A DNA stretch of 64,000 bases, from NCBI GenBank assembly GCA_947568835.1, contig OX387604.1, positions 11,251,076-11,315,075 on the forward strand, written 5' to 3'. Positions within the stretch are counted from its first letter, which is position 1. Every line of letters starts with the position of its first letter. This DNA is from Protonemura montana (taxonomy: Eukaryota > Arthropoda > Insecta > Plecoptera > Nemouridae). Below the pieces are notes generated by a model that was given only the letters and a program-made list of their open reading frames with translations, was not told where the DNA came from and searched no databases. This document shows positions 34,401-48,200 of the stretch, in pieces. The translations under genes were made by a program, and so were the position numbers.

Positions 34401-36654
34401 ATAAATGATAGGAGTTAGTAGAAGCTTAATTGAGAAAATAAAAGTAATATGCTACTTGAGGTGGAGTTAGTCGAAGTAAAATTAGTTTTTTTGATGAAAC
34501 TTTCTCCAGTATCCATCGAGCACCATAGAACGAATGAAAGGGAAAAAATGAAGTAAAACGCATTGCATCAAAATAAATAATTAGAGTGCTGATTTTAATG
34601 CCGGTTTAGATTAAAGATTTCCATTTCATATAACAAATATTAATAGCTCAAAGCTATAAAATAGCGAATTTAAGATGATATTTTACTTGTATAAAAAACA
34701 GTAAGAAACGCTAGGAAGGAGTGTAATTTTCAGTTCCGATATCTTATTTTTCGCTCTTATCGAAAGGCTATCAACTCACAACCGTAATCTTGGTTGCATT
34801 GTTGACAATTGAAGTTGGCCATTCTAATTTGGTTATTTTTAAGTTTTTAAATTTTCGCTAAGTTTTACCAACGTGGTCATTTTTGAAAATTCGGTTTTTG
34901 TATTCCCTTGTGGCTGTACGTTTTATAGAAGAAACTACGATTGAAGGTAATTGTAGGTAAATAAAACCTGGGCAGTTAAATTATCGTATATTATACATTT
35001 TTTTTTTCATCATACATCATTGTTTAGTTTATTTATTTTATAAGAAGTACACAAAATGTTGGTCTTCTTTGGGCCACCGAGTGCCCATCATAAAAGCCCA
35101 TCATCAGAGAACTAAACAGCCATAAAAAGTGATGGCCCTAGAACATGATTCGCAGTTCAACTTACACACAACACCAATAATATATTTGTATCTATCCCAA
35201 AAAACGCTATGAGTCATGCCATTTCACGTGTCATTCGTGAAGAGGGCCGCCTTAATAGCAAGTCAATACCGAAAAATAGGGGATTTTTGGGTGCAGCCCC
35301 GATTACATTTTTAAATCCAGGTGTCTTGGAGCAAACTGGCGCATTTAAAGCAAATATTTTAAACTCTTCGGAGCTTACTCAGGCCCATAAACTATTGTCA
35401 AAAATCTAAGAATCTAAAGGAATAGCGTTGATAAATTTGCTTGAACCACTACGCGGGTTGAATTTTGAGGTTCTTGCGAGACAAGTTTGGGGCTCTAGCC
35501 AAGCTGCAAAAACTCTGCAAATGTCCACTTTTTAAAATCAGTTCTGCACCCAATAAAGGAGGGCGCACATTTTTAAAAGTTAAATTTATCAATCCCCAAA
35601 ATAAAAGATGTTATTTGCTACCCGCTACTGCTCGCTTGCTTGCATTTTTCTTGTATACTGAAAGCAAAATAGGGGCGCCCGGTGCAACGCACCCTAATGA
35701 GGAGTCTCCCAGCACGCCACTGATGGAACGGCACGGTAGGGCCACATCCAAACCAACTCTGTGAAATTTCATCAAATGTTTGGCACTGATTATTAAAAAA
35801 ATAAATTATACATATTATTAAATTCCACTCTGAACAACATCAAATGAGGACCAACGTATCCCACACTTCGCAATGTGTAAATAACAAAATTGGAATTGAA
35901 ACGACTGCCTGATTGTTTTTATGCGTGAAGCATTGTCTGTGATTGTAGGTGGAAACAGAGGCCTCAACCAATGTGGTTTGAGGGGTGGGCGGGGGTTGAG
36001 GACGTAGTTATACCAAGCTAATAACAATTGGAACAATGACATCTCCATTTTGACCACCAGAGAATATCTATAATTGTATGGACACTCTCTCTGCATTGTC
36101 AACTTCATATAACGTAACGGAATATTTTGGGTATATCAAATGAGTATATTGAATTTCTACCAATACCTGCAGGCAAAGTACGGGCATCATATACCTTCCT
36201 CAATTTCAATATTATAACGGGCACCTGGTAGAGAGTTCTGACAGGTAGTTCACAGGGTTTCAGTTTGAAAACCATGCTGCTGGTTTATCTCACGTCAAAG
36301 TATAGATATCGATCAGAAAATAACGGGGAGTTTCTAGACAGTGAACGTTTCAGCACAGAATATTGGAAAATAATGTTTTAACGTAACATTATTACTTCTT
36401 AACAGCCGGATATTAATTAGTGAAACAAATATATTCTGTTCGTTTATTGCTTAGATAAGCGTGTCTACTTTCCACTGTCTTCTGTTTTCACGCGCCTTTT
36501 ATCGCATATCCATCGCCGTTACCGTCGTCTCATCTCCGCTTCTTCATGAGTTACACTAAATTAAAGCCATCTTCATTAGCTCACTTCAACGGTAATTAGT
36601 GCATAAAGTTGTGACAGCACTTGAGTCAATGAGGTAAAACAACGAAACTCTGCC

Positions 36655-36684
36655 ACGCCAACGCCAACACCCACGCCAACACCA
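36655..36684 (+). repeat. (CGCCAA/CACGCC)n simple repeat
   Basis: Five imperfect six-base units of the form (a/c)cgccaac. Compositionally kin to the tracts at 31399 and 50867. Confidence 0.6.
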
Positions 36685-38196
36685 AGCTTCTTCATGCCAT
36701 GAAAGTAATCTAACAGATTAGTCTTGTTTAGAACTTATTGTTATTAGTCAAAAGTAACGAGCGTTTTATTGGAATAACTTTTTATCGATTTCATGCGGTA
36801 CCTAAAGATATAGGTAAACATGCGCATGCGCCTGGTTCACGATTTTTCCATTCAATAAATGAGATAAGAAGCAATTTTCCAGCTCTTGTCAGCTTGACCA
36901 TTCACACGCAGACTCTTGATATTAACACTTAACTTAAAGCTAATGAAGATTATAAATTACCTGTTTATTTCTCCAAGCTATGAAATTCTCTCGGCAATCT
37001 GACCTTTTCCCGATGAGTGACCATCGAAAATATGTCCTATTCATAACCGATTACGTTCGTGCGCCCTTTCTAAGCCCTAAGACATGATATATTAAATGCA
37101 TAACATGATATTGGCTCTACGTATAACATATAGCGACATATCAGCTTAGCAATTTCGTACGCGTACGGCATTTAGGCTGGAAATGCATCGAGTGAGTTGT
37201 GCGAAGGGCACCATGCATTGATAGTCGCTCCACTGAATCACGTATATATATAGTTCACTGGGAACTGGCATGGTCTGGTCCAGACCAACTAGTGACAGGA
37301 TCGCACATAGCATCGCAGCGTATAACAGCGAGAACAGCTGCACACGACGTCGACATTGACATATCGACTCGGCAATCCAACGAAATATACAAACTTGTAT
37401 CATGATCTGTCCCATCCCGTTGTGTTCCGACTCTGCCCTGCCCAACAGAGCCAGGCAGAGCCCATTTGGAGCTCTACGGGACCCTCACACCTTCACAACC
37501 AATACAACAATTGTTAATGCGGATTACGGTGATTAAACTGCTGTTATTGATGTCAATTTGGAATATATATTATACAGCGACTACGTATGTTATGCTTATT
37601 TTGAACAAAATATGGATGGGAATATTTATAATTATTTTGCCATTGTCATTGTTTAATTCATTTACGCTTTAAGTATTTATCTGATGGATTATAAATAATT
37701 CCCTGTCTCCGTAACGCCCTGTATGCACGAGCGAAAATTTGGTGACGTGGTTTATGTTTTGCTTGTACAATTAAAATAGTTTGCAGTCATTACTCAATAC
37801 GTCATTAGTGTACGGTTGGCTTGTTTGTGTAACGCTTGAGTGGAATTTTCACCCTCGCCTAAGCTTCGCGAGGTACCCGGAGGGTTTATGGTAAAAAAAC
37901 AAGTAACCCATTAGCAGCTTGCGATTATTGAGGAATTTTCTATAAAGTTCCGAAGTCATACGAGTGTTTAGCGTAACCCACTGTATTATGTAATTACTTG
38001 TATACTGTATACTGAGTAAGTACTATGTAATATAAGTTTTGTCTGTACGCTTGTTTCTAAGCTGGTGTGCTTACGTTGGACCGAAGATTGCAGGACTAAT
38101 TTTGGAGACGTTTCAACTCTATTCCATAACGTATTATATAATGCCCAGATGGAATGAATTCGGAGAACTTTGCGCTGTCTTCCCATCTAATCTGTA

Positions 38197-38260
38197 GTTA
38201 CATCATAGTTACATCATAGTTACATCATAGTTACATCATAGTTACACCATAGTTATATGC
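38197..38260 (+). repeat. 11-bp tandem repeat (gttacatcata)
   Basis: Four perfect 11-bp copies, a fifth with one change (gttacaccata) and a partial sixth. Contiguous with no spacers, so a minisatellite and not CRISPR. Confidence 0.9.
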
Positions 38261-38950
38261 TTATTGAAATAGGGAAACATAGACCTATCGCTAATTCATT
38301 TTAGGTGCATGACGTACGACACGGAAGTAATTTTCTTCGAGGATATCCCAGTTTTTTTAACGAACGAATGAATAGTAGGGTTTATAGGCGCGTCAATCTA
38401 GTGATTACTTTGATCTTAAAAGTATGATAGAAACCTTACGTTTTGTACATCAAAGTAAATCCGTAGCTCACTACGAATTTACTTCAAGGACAACCCAAAG
38501 TAACTTATTAGCTTAGCTATAAGTGGTCTATTTGGTGTTTTGACAAAATTTTGAAGGTAAAATCGAGGCATTGTGTCTATCTACCAAGAAGTAACGAATC
38601 TCTATTTTTTTCGTGTTTGGAAAAGCAGAAAATCATCGGAGACGTGTTAAAATGTCACCTTTCTGCATACATTTTTTTTGTGTGGAATTAAAATAAGGAT
38701 GTTGCCAGGCAATCATTGTGGGAATTATTAAGCTTCTATGTGCTCCATACCTTCGGGAGCCAAGCCGGCCAGGGAGCTTTGATTCCCAAAACCCCCTCCA
38801 TGTCGCGGACGAATAGTGTCACACACGAAAAGTTCGCTCGTACATTTTATCGCAAAGAAAAGTGCGTTGTGAATTATCCTTCTCTAACGTCTGAGTCGCC
38901 CGAGATGTGCACCATCTGAAATTGCGCCACTAGAATGCTCCAAATGCCCA
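38261..38950. other. Gene-free stretch with hairpin
   Basis: Contains an inverted repeat at 38453-38484: arms aagtaaatccgtag and ctacgaatttactt pair at 13 of 14 positions across a ctca loop. No gene. Confidence 0.5.
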
Positions 38951-39798
38951 ATCTTTTAGAAACTTTGTAAATGAATGATGACTTAAAAAATGCAAGTTGT
39001 AAAATTAACAAACAAAAACACTCACAAATATGCACACAATTGCTCCCTGGCCGTCAAAGCCACGACGATGGTTTTTAAAACGACATATCCAGAAATGTCC
39101 AAATGTTTCGAAAATATTTCTACAAAACCGTTAAAATGGCTAATGAGCAGAGAACGTTTTTGCAGAATTTTTATTTCCTCCCATTGGTGCCCCAAACACC
39201 CACAATCGCTTAGTCTACTAGAACCTCACTAAAATCCAGTAGCAGTCGAAATAAACAGAAAACGATCACCAAACATTAAAAAAAAAGATAAAATCGTCTG
39301 ACTTTTTTAGTCCGTAAACCATAGAGGCGTTTCACTAAAAAATTAGTAAACAAATTAAAAAAAAGGACTGAAATGTACCTACTCCCAAACCTGTTCATCG
39401 GACTATAAGTCAAATCGTGAATTCTCCAAAAATATCTTACTACGTGCCACGAACCGTCGTTACATTCTTCATGTCAATCCTGCTAGTGGAGAGACGTGAA
39501 GAAAGTTACGAAGGTTCCTGGGACGTGGTTAGATGTTTCTGGAATATTCTCGAATTTGAAGTGGTCTTACTGGAACCCGTTTAAGAACGGTCCCAGAACC
39601 TGACGCGTTACCACGACCCATCGAACACAGACCCCACAACTTGAATTACGGTGCACGCTACAACCCCAGCCGTTTGCTCGCTGCTAACTTAAGGACCGTA
39701 CCGACATAAAGGGCACTTTTAGGATAGCTTCAAAATCTCTACTTAAGGAACTGTGTACCCGGACAGCTCAGAGGTTTCGGGTTCTTATCCTAGTTTCC

Positions 39799-39860
39799 AG
39801 ACTAGCTCCAGACCACCTCCAGACTAGCTCCGGGCTAGCTCCAGACTAGCTTCGATTCCA
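39799..39860 (+). repeat. 22-bp tandem repeat (agactagctcc...)
   Basis: Two full 22-bp units at 39799-39820 and 39821-39842 and a third partial unit (agactagcttcgattcc). Confidence 0.75.
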
Positions 39861-40919
39861 TCCTTCTCTCGCTGGTTTCAGATCCCGTGTGGAATTACCA
39901 GAATAACCAAAAACCCAGTAATTACATGGAGGCAGTATATTCAATCAGTTTTTACAAAAGTTTCAAAATATGACTTTTGATAAAAAAAACTACCTACTTA
40001 TCCGATAAACATGTTCATCGCATATATGCATTACTTGTCTGAAAATGCACAGTAGCAAATAAAAAAAAATCCTCGGAACTTGTGTAGATTCCTTTAAATT
40101 TCTCGAGTTTTTTTTTTGTTTTGGTATTTTTTAACCAATTTATTTAAGACTCAGTGGGAGATCAATTTTCATTACGCTTTCCTGCCACGCACCGTAAATA
40201 CAAGAAAAAATATGTTGCATTCTTAAAAATGACCCAGAATGTCTCTTGACACGCTCATCCTGTAACGCAACTCTGCTAGCAAAGTCCTACGCCCGCCGGA
40301 CCAGCCAGGCCTTCACCCACCAAGCTCCCCCTATCGGGCACGAAAAGTGTAAAACGGACATTTCATTGCAAAGAAAGAGGTGGTGGTGAAATCTCTCTCT
40401 GTAAAACGAGTCATGCCAGGATATGCATCTTCTTTTATTGCCCACCAAGCAAACTGGACTGTTGACAATAGGAACAGTTTAACTGCTGATTTAAAAAAAA
40501 AATACACAAAATTGCTTAATAGGGGAGTGGAAACCCTGACCATCCACTCTTCAGCGTCAAAAGTAGCAAGGGCTTGGAGTTTTAATGATAAAACTCAACA
40601 TCCATAGTTCAAGAGTAAGAACAGTATGTCCGACAGTTTAGTTTTTCTTCTGTACGCGTTCAAATCCCCCAAACTCCTGAAACCGCAATTAATTTCAATG
40701 TAAAATTAAACCGTAAAAATTTGGCCAGAAATCTAAAAATGACAAAAAAAAACTTGCCCAAAACGGCTCACTGGGTTTGGAAACTCAAATCACTAACTTA
40801 AAATCGTCATATTCAGCAAGGTCACTAGGTTTCAAAGTAGGCGTACTAGGTACTAGAGAAACTATGAGACAGAGTCGAGAGCAAAAACAGTCGTTAAAAT
40901 TTGGTGGGATTTTCTTTCT

Positions 40920-40948
<29 letters not shown>
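40920..40948 (+). repeat. C29 homopolymer
   Basis: 29 consecutive C after a pyrimidine run. The true length may differ, as such tracts sequence poorly. Confidence 0.9.
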
Positions 40949-40951
<3 letters not shown>

Positions 40952-41960
40952 CAGAGCCCCAAATGCCAAATCCACCCAACCTTTTGAAACGCAATTCAGG
41001 TTAGTAGCTGGCGAAATGGAGAGGGAAAAGTTGGAAAAAAATCTTAATGACAAAAAGGCACCCTTGAGATTTTTCAAAATTGCCCTTCAAGTGTAAGCAC
41101 TTTGACCACTCATTGCAAAACGTCAAAAAAATCATGATAAAAAAGTCCTAAATTTACTTCTTAAACATTGTGGAACAGGATCAAAAGCAAAGAACAATAT
41201 TAAATTTTGTTTGGATTTCCCCCCAATCCCCCGAGTGTCAGATCCGCTTAACCGGTTGAAACCATCATCAAATTTAGTCGTCGTCAAAAACGAATAAAAA
41301 CCGAAAAAATGTTCAAAAATGACTGAATTGCACCTTCTAAAAGAGCAGAAAATCGCCATTTGGACTTCAAAACCTCGCCTTAGCATTGAAAAACGTTCAT
41401 TCCAACCCATTCCAAAGAGATCTAAATAAAATCTCTAAAACTGTAAAATCGTATAAAAAAGACATTCTTTAAAATTGCCTAAAATTGCCCCTCGTGTGCG
41501 GGAACCCTGACCACCAACTGCAAAATGTCAAATTCAGCAAGGTTTTAAGGAAAGGGTTTTCAGACTAATAGGATTTCCCTCCCATTCACGCTTTATATCA
41601 CAAATCAGACAGTAGGAGTCCGTTGAGTCCGTAGGTAAACAACAAAAGTATACAAATGAAAACAAAAATTAAGTAAAGCCACAGGTAAAACAATAAAAAA
41701 TTGTCCGAAATGGATCCCGAAAAAGAGCCGAAAATTGCCCCACTAAATTCATAACCTTGACTTCGCTCTGTAAAACGTCAATTTCAAGACTTCCCATAAA
41801 GTTAGGAAAGAAAATCTCGAAAGCTGTCGAAACGTATAGAGAGTTAAGTGTTTGCGGAAAGTAAACTCGCATCAGATGTATTGGTATTGGTAGGTAGAAG
41901 GTAAATAGATCGATAGATACGAATTTGCTGAGTTCGTAATTAGCATCAAGCACTGACTGA

Positions 41961-44900
41961 TACTTCAGATCATCACAAAATAATAACTCCAGTCTCTGAA
42001 AAACGATAAATCATCAAAGTGTAAGCAGAAATATATTTTTGTTATTTAATGCACTCATAAATGAACCTAACATTGATTCTCAGACACAAATGGCTCATGT
42101 TAATAGATGTAATTAGTACCAGAATGTTGCATCGTAAAATTAAACTGTGAGATAGTATTGCATGATCAGAAAACATGTACATGTCTTTAGCGTAGTGTGA
42201 ATAATGTGAAGATTTCCTAATTTCCTGTTAAAATGGGCACACTTCCGTTCATTTTCCGGCTGGTTACTCATATAAATTCGAGAAATGCAGCGAAGCGAGT
42301 CAGTCAGCTTGTTAGGGCCGTTTATTTTAAACGGCCCTCTAAAAGTATAGATAAGTAAGTGATCATAACAAATTTTCTCGTCATGTTCGAATGTACATGG
42401 TACTTTTTCTCTATTTGACCTTGTCCTTAAAGGAGCCAACCAAGAAGTCAACCATGAAGTACTCTTTTTTGTTACAGGTTTTCCTTCGAAGCGGACGCGA
42501 ACGTACGGGAAAGATTTCCTCTTTAGCCAATTTCTTTATGTTCTGGATATCAACTGGGAATTCTTGTATTATCGTTTTTTGGACCGATGGAACGGCGGTG
42601 GCCGTGCAGTATTGAGATAGCACGGTATACTATGGCCGAGCAGAAAGCTTAACTGATATATAGGTTATACCAGTATAGCAGTATAGCAGTAGAGTAGTAT
42701 AGCACTGAGATTCAGGGCCCCAAGCTTTCTAGCAGGGTTCTTTCACAGATGGGCTAGCTAGCCAAGCAGCAGAGTCGGCCAACATATTTGTTTTTATTAA
42801 CGCCGTAGTCGGTACTTTAGTAATAGATTTTTGGAATGCCATGCATGCATGCAGAATTGAAAGAATTTTAGAGGACGGGTATCGTTGAGCATGCCTCTTG
42901 GCCACGAACCGTCACTGACCACGATGCTTGCAATATTTGATGTAATAAGTACGTAATCCTATATTAGTATATTGGTATTAAAGTCTCGTTAAAAAGAAAT
43001 CCGATTGAATATACGAATTTGGCTTTTATGCTATCAGAAAAAAATTCGTTGCACTCCATATAATTCACGGAATTTCAATGCATCATTTCAGATCGAATTG
43101 CATTCTGCGTGGTATGTAAACTTATATCACACCGTACAGACCGTACTACGTACTACATACAACATGTGATATTCAAATGATCCAATAAAATACCTCTGGT
43201 TCACAACTACATCACTGTACCCGACATTTTCAATATATTTTCATTTATGATTCAATTCGTGACTATGCGAATATTATAGCACGTTATCACACGATAAAGC
43301 GCTGCTCTTGCTCCTAAAAATGTTTTACAACTTTATATCCTTGCCACAACATGGTATAAGTAGAAACTCTTCTTGATTCAACCTCTTCTTGTGCCGCTTG
43401 ATATTGGTATTTCGCAAGTTTAGGTTTCATGCATACTTTACTTCTTAAACATTTTTGCGCATACGAAAGGAGCTTGGTAAAGCTTTGAAGGAGATGCGTA
43501 TTACTATTAGGCGATGTTACCTAATATGAGAGGATTTAAGAACCTAGCGACGAAAAATTATCTCACCCTGACTTAGTAAAAGAGAAATGAAATACTATCC
43601 TTGCATTTAAACTTGGAGGCTCTGTAACCGGTAATATCGCAATCGGTAATTACTAGTAGGTACGGATTGTGTGGAATATTCCTAATGTTCCTCGAAGCCC
43701 ACCAGCCAAATTCTGTAGACACATTACCATGTTAAGGCCTAACTAGATCCACTTCCAGCATAAATGCACATGGGAATGTGGTATCATGTAGCATTGTGTG
43801 TACCTGTAAAGCAGACTTGGACCGAATTATCACGATTTAAGGGCGTGCAAACCGGATAAGCCTTTATAGTTTATGGTGGTGAGGGTGCTAGTTTCTTCGG
43901 ACTGGGAAGGGGATGGCAATGACGACGGAGAAGGCAAAGGCGACGGCGCTGAGTCTGCGATATGCCCTACGGAATAAAAATGTCCTCCCCCTAAGGCGGT
44001 TAACAATTTACGTTATGCCCTTGGGTGAAAGGTTATACCATTCAGTATTTTCCAGTTTGTTTTTCGCAGTGGGTTTTTATAATATTGACTGTGTGCTATC
44101 GTCTAAGCATTGCTTGAATAGAATGCTGCAGGGCTCTCTTTATTTTTATAGACATTTGCTTCAATGTGTTAGGCGTAGTATTTTTTATTTGGAGAGGATA
44201 AAAAAAAAACGCGATTTTCTGGGATGTTCGATCGTTAACTTCATTCTGCAAGATGTTTCTATTTTCCTAGCTAAGAACCAGCCTGCAATGTCGGGAATAA
44301 GGAATTCTCTTTTCCTAAAATACAAATGTGCGTTTTTGATTCGTCAGACTCTTGGTGCTTCTACCTTTAATTTAATTTACTTTGAATCCTGCGATAAAAT
44401 TGGTAGACGTCGATTATTCCATTCTCGCATTTTCTGAAGATTTTCTTCTGACGCTTCGGAATGGCCTGACACAGCGCTCCTTCCTTACAATCTTTTTAAT
44501 GATAATTAGAAATTCGTTGAGTCCCATTAACAGTGGATTGCACGTTTATTCGATAGCTAATCGATATACTCGATTTATCTGGTCGTTAAACCAATATCGC
44601 AGAACTACGCCGTTAAGCCGTACTGTTATTAATGAAATTTCATGTGCACTATGAACGGTATATGACAGAGAATTTGTGCGCGACCATTTCTTATAATAGA
44701 TTTTAGTCCAAGCTAGGTGTTAACTCCTTGGATGCTATTGCCCAGATGGCGCATTGGAATACTCGTGTTCTTTGCTCGTGTTGGGGATTCACCAGATCAC
44801 GATTCGCGACTATATATGCGTGAAAGCTACGCGACCGATTTCGATAAGGTTCGAGCTCGCCCGTTCCTGAACTCCAATTGTCAAAAGTCATTGGGTTAGT

Positions 44901-45060
44901 TAATGCACAGACCCCGTTCGTAACTGTGTAACGTCAAATCTGTGGACTGAACATTCAAATCACCTAAATCAGCTATAAAATTCGGAAATGCCTAATTTAT
45001 TTTCGTGCAGGCTTGATCACGAACTGTCGTCATTACTCGACGTGAAAATTCCCACCTAGC
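41961..45060. other. Gene-free stretch
   Basis: No supported gene. 43913-44437 holds the longest non-transposon open frame in the window (174 codons), beginning with a gacgg-rich simple repeat and without any recognisable domain. 42660-42705 has a short agtatagc repeat. Confidence 0.4.
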
Positions 45061-45250
45061 TACCTTCGTTCGCTGGGTTGATCGTGATCCTCATCCTCAT
45101 CCTCACCCTCAGCCTCGTTCTCACCCTCCGTGGCTCAGTCGGTGAAGCATGCTTGCTGAATTCTGGCTAGCAAGCATTGATTGGGACACGCCGTATGGGT
45201 TGGAGCGCATCAGCTTTACAGTTCCAACTACCATCAATAAGGCCCTCAGG
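45061..45250 (+). repeat. CCTCAN-type simple repeat and tRNA-like A box (possible SINE remnant)
   Basis: 45085-45128 is made of cctcatcctcatcctcaccc-like units. Next, CCGTGGCTCAGTCGGTGAAG at 45127-45146 is a textbook Pol III A box with D-arm context. The expected B box is only weakly present (gggttggagcgc at about 45197). A tRNA-derived SINE with a decayed B box is the simplest reading. Confidence 0.4.
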
Positions 45251-48200
45251 CTAAGTAAATCCAGAGGGAATACCTCATGGAGAATCCTCTTTCCACAAGT
45301 AAATCCTTCTTTACATAAGAAACCCCGCAGTAGGTATGCTGGTTATGCTTGCTTGTTGCCTGGCTGGCTTTTCGGCTATCTTTTTACCGCTCCACTCACA
45401 TTAGACGCATTGGATATGCGGAATCCATTTATTCGTAAATAAAAACAAACCCACCTCCCTACTTGAAAACCTTCATTACGTTATTCAAACAAGCTTGTTC
45501 TATTTTGTAGGTTTCAAGAGGCAAAACATCTAGCTTGGCTGCCTCATCTCGTGGGTCACTTTGATAGCGTCCTTGTTTTTCCAGGTCCGATTTTTAGGTT
45601 TATTGAAAACTCTGGTTGGATCTTTTGGTTGATCAAATTGATCAAATTTTATGAATGAGCAGAAGCCCGTTAAAACGCTATTACCAGGGAAAGGGAGTTT
45701 TAAGGAATAATCAAACATGTTGGTGTAGTAGCATGAGATGGAGACTCATTCGTTCGCACAAAAGAATCTACTCAGATCCCTCTTCCTTCTCCCACCCTTC
45801 TCACAACGAACTCACCCACGCACTCATCTAATCATCCCTAATATTTGTGTGCGTGACGAAATACGAAACGAGCGTAAAGATTGATCCGCGAAATATCACA
45901 CATTTCAGTGCTACTAGCGGTGCAAGCGTATTTACCACGAACGGCGAAGTTTTCTTCCGCATCTGCGGTAGCTCGGGTGCCCTTTCCCAGCGAACTAGCT
46001 GCGGACAGAAATCCCATTTATCATACCTACCCATGGTCTTGAGCTCGCTAGTCGCTACACTTTCTGTTACGTTTCGAAGCAATTATTTGACCACCAATGC
46101 GGCACACGTTGCTGCACCTTTATTTCTAGCATGTCGCATGGAACTAGTACATCGAACTGGCTACCACTATCGCAAGTTTCCAATTGGCGCTTTGGGAAAT
46201 TTAGGTTATAAAACGCATGATGTACCAGAAAGTTTCGATGAGAGATTAGGCCCGAGGCATAAATCTATCACAGTCACTTAATCGGGTTCGTCTGGCAGCT
46301 AGTTGCAGGCTAGCAATTAATTAACTAGGCTCTGCAAACGACTTTTATTAAGAGAGCGTGGTGTAATTTTTTACATATCACTTTTTTTACATGTTACGTT
46401 GGGCTGCACGCGCTTGCGTTTCAATCCTCTTCATTAACGTCTTCATTAACCAACGTTTCATTCGATTACATCTACTGAGACTGCGAAGTGAAGTAAATTT
46501 AGAGTAGGTCCTTAAACCAACTAGTTTGCCACGTTGCCACGTTGCCACCGACACATTCGAATTAGCATTGCGATATCAATTGTGATAATGAAAGAATTAA
46601 GAAATTTGGGAACAAAATTGTGCCAACAGTATCATCGAAATTTCGCTACAAACTTTGTCACTAACGCAGAGCGGGACGATAATGTGGCGCCAGGGAAGGT
46701 CACTTATAGGCGTAAGGTGACGAGAGCATAGTGATAGGGTGGTGACGTGGTTGAGATAAGGACTGTAGCAGACTGTCGGCACTGGTCAGCCCTGCAGTAG
46801 GAGTTTCGGGGTTGTCAGCAGTTAGCACGACCTCTCGTCAGAGTCAGCGTTTGTGTCTGCACCAGCCGTGCACACCGACTCTGGGAGCGAGCATGCAATT
46901 TCCCGATTAAATAAACAACCTTCCTTCGTCACGCATGAATCTTTCGCGGGGCCGCTTTTTTCATTTGGCAGCTCCAGCAAGCTTGCTCTTTCTATAACTC
47001 ACCATGGCGAGTGACTGTGCTTCGGCAACTGGGCTCGGAGAGCTAACCGAGAAGAGAAACCCAATCTATCGTGCCCCGTATGCCCCTTGCGCCCCCCGCG
47101 ACCCCGCGGCCCACGCCCTTGCGCCCCGGCTGCACGTTCCAATAATAATTGTTGCCATCAGACGTCGAATATCAATTTACAGGCTCCTTTTTTTATTATC
47201 CATTCCACCAACAGGGACGCTCGCACTCGGAGGTAGAGACTGTAGTAGTGGATGTGGTGTGGTGAGATGATCATGTATTTTATAAACCAATGTTGACAGT
47301 GAAAATATTAACTTTGGGATATCTCTCTCGATTGGTATTGGACTATTAATGTTGGACATACGCTGACGGCATAAGGATCATCTCCAGCTTAGACCTGCAA
47401 TGATGGGATATATCCATGGCGTGTGGGTCACAACCTATGCATATTACATGTTTACTGCATCAACACATTTTAATTCGATTTTTCCTATAATCTGCATGCA
47501 CAGCTTTTTAAAAACCATATTTCCAATTAAAAATTATGTCTGCTATATTTTTATTCACAAGGAGTTACGCGCTCGTAGCGAATTCTGTTGTTGGTAATCG
47601 AAACTTGTGAATCCAATGCATACTGAAAATTCAATTACATATGACACGATGGCTTCCCAGATAGCTTACCTAGGATTTGAAATGCGGGGTGAAGCTGGAC
47701 AGAGAAACGGTGTTTAAGGGTGGAATCCACTGCATAAAACATGCAATAGATTTAAAAATGAAACGCCAGTAAGTGAGGAATAACCTGGGCATAGTGGATG
47801 CAACAAGAAGAAAATGAAATCACGCTCGGCCATTTTTGGAGCAATTTTTAACAATTAATATGTAAAAACCTCTAAAAACGCTCGTCACTTGCGGTGTTCA
47901 CGCTTAGAACCTTATGAAATTCTGTTGAGAATCGAATCCAATCGCATGGTGCGTTGAGCTGAGTGGATTGAAAATGCGACGAGAATGGAAAATTCGAGAT
48001 AAATCAAATCAGATAGTCTTCTTTGTTGTTACACAGAACCGTACATCTGGACTTGTCATATATTTCCTCCTTTCGTGTGGACAATTTGGATATATTTTCA
48101 ATTCCGTTTCACTTTGAAAAGTAAAAAAAATAAGATTTCAGAAGTGACACAGTCTCTTTAGTCCAAATACATAAAGTTTGTTGAAGGCAAACAAAAACAA

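Larger units (their letters stand above)
27761..38190. other. Long gene-free stretch with minor simple repeats
   Basis: About 10.4 kb without a supported gene. Pockets of higher G+C occur near 30360-30480 and 33500-33565. A 17-bp palindrome is at 37271-37287. All open frames are at most about 120 codons, with no domains. The frame at 28105-28437 is the longest uninterrupted one near the hAT end but matches no transposase motif I know. The block 35040-35780 has ggatttttgggtgcagcccc-like words suggestive of an old repeat but no second copy here. It could be intergenic or intronic. Confidence 0.4.
38950..41960. repeat. Degenerate array of related blocks, roughly 250-300 bp period
   Basis: A block with the pattern aaaattgccc, ...ccctgacca, ...tgcaaaa(c/t)gtcaa, ...tcagcaagg recurs near 39036, 40515, 40770, 41076, 41468 and 41730. 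It alternates with a second block (aaatttggtgggattttc-type, then a C-rich tract, then gccaaatcc-c-caacc, tgaaac) near 40895-40995 and 41195-41265. Similarity is clear to the eye but low. No frame is conserved. Origin unknown; it may be an old satellite or a decayed large element. Confidence 0.45.

Noticed and set aside
38197-38260. CRISPR-like direct repeats
   Set aside because: Units are 11 bp, contiguous and without spacers, in a eukaryotic genome.
43913-44437. 174-codon open frame, the longest outside transposons
   Set aside because: Starts inside a gacgg-rich simple repeat, shows no domain, signal peptide or splice context, and is of a length attainable by chance in 64 kb.
45847-46281. 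144-codon plus-strand open frame overlapping an 84-codon minus frame
   Set aside because: Open frames on both strands in a CpG-richer pocket and no recognisable motif; treated as chance.
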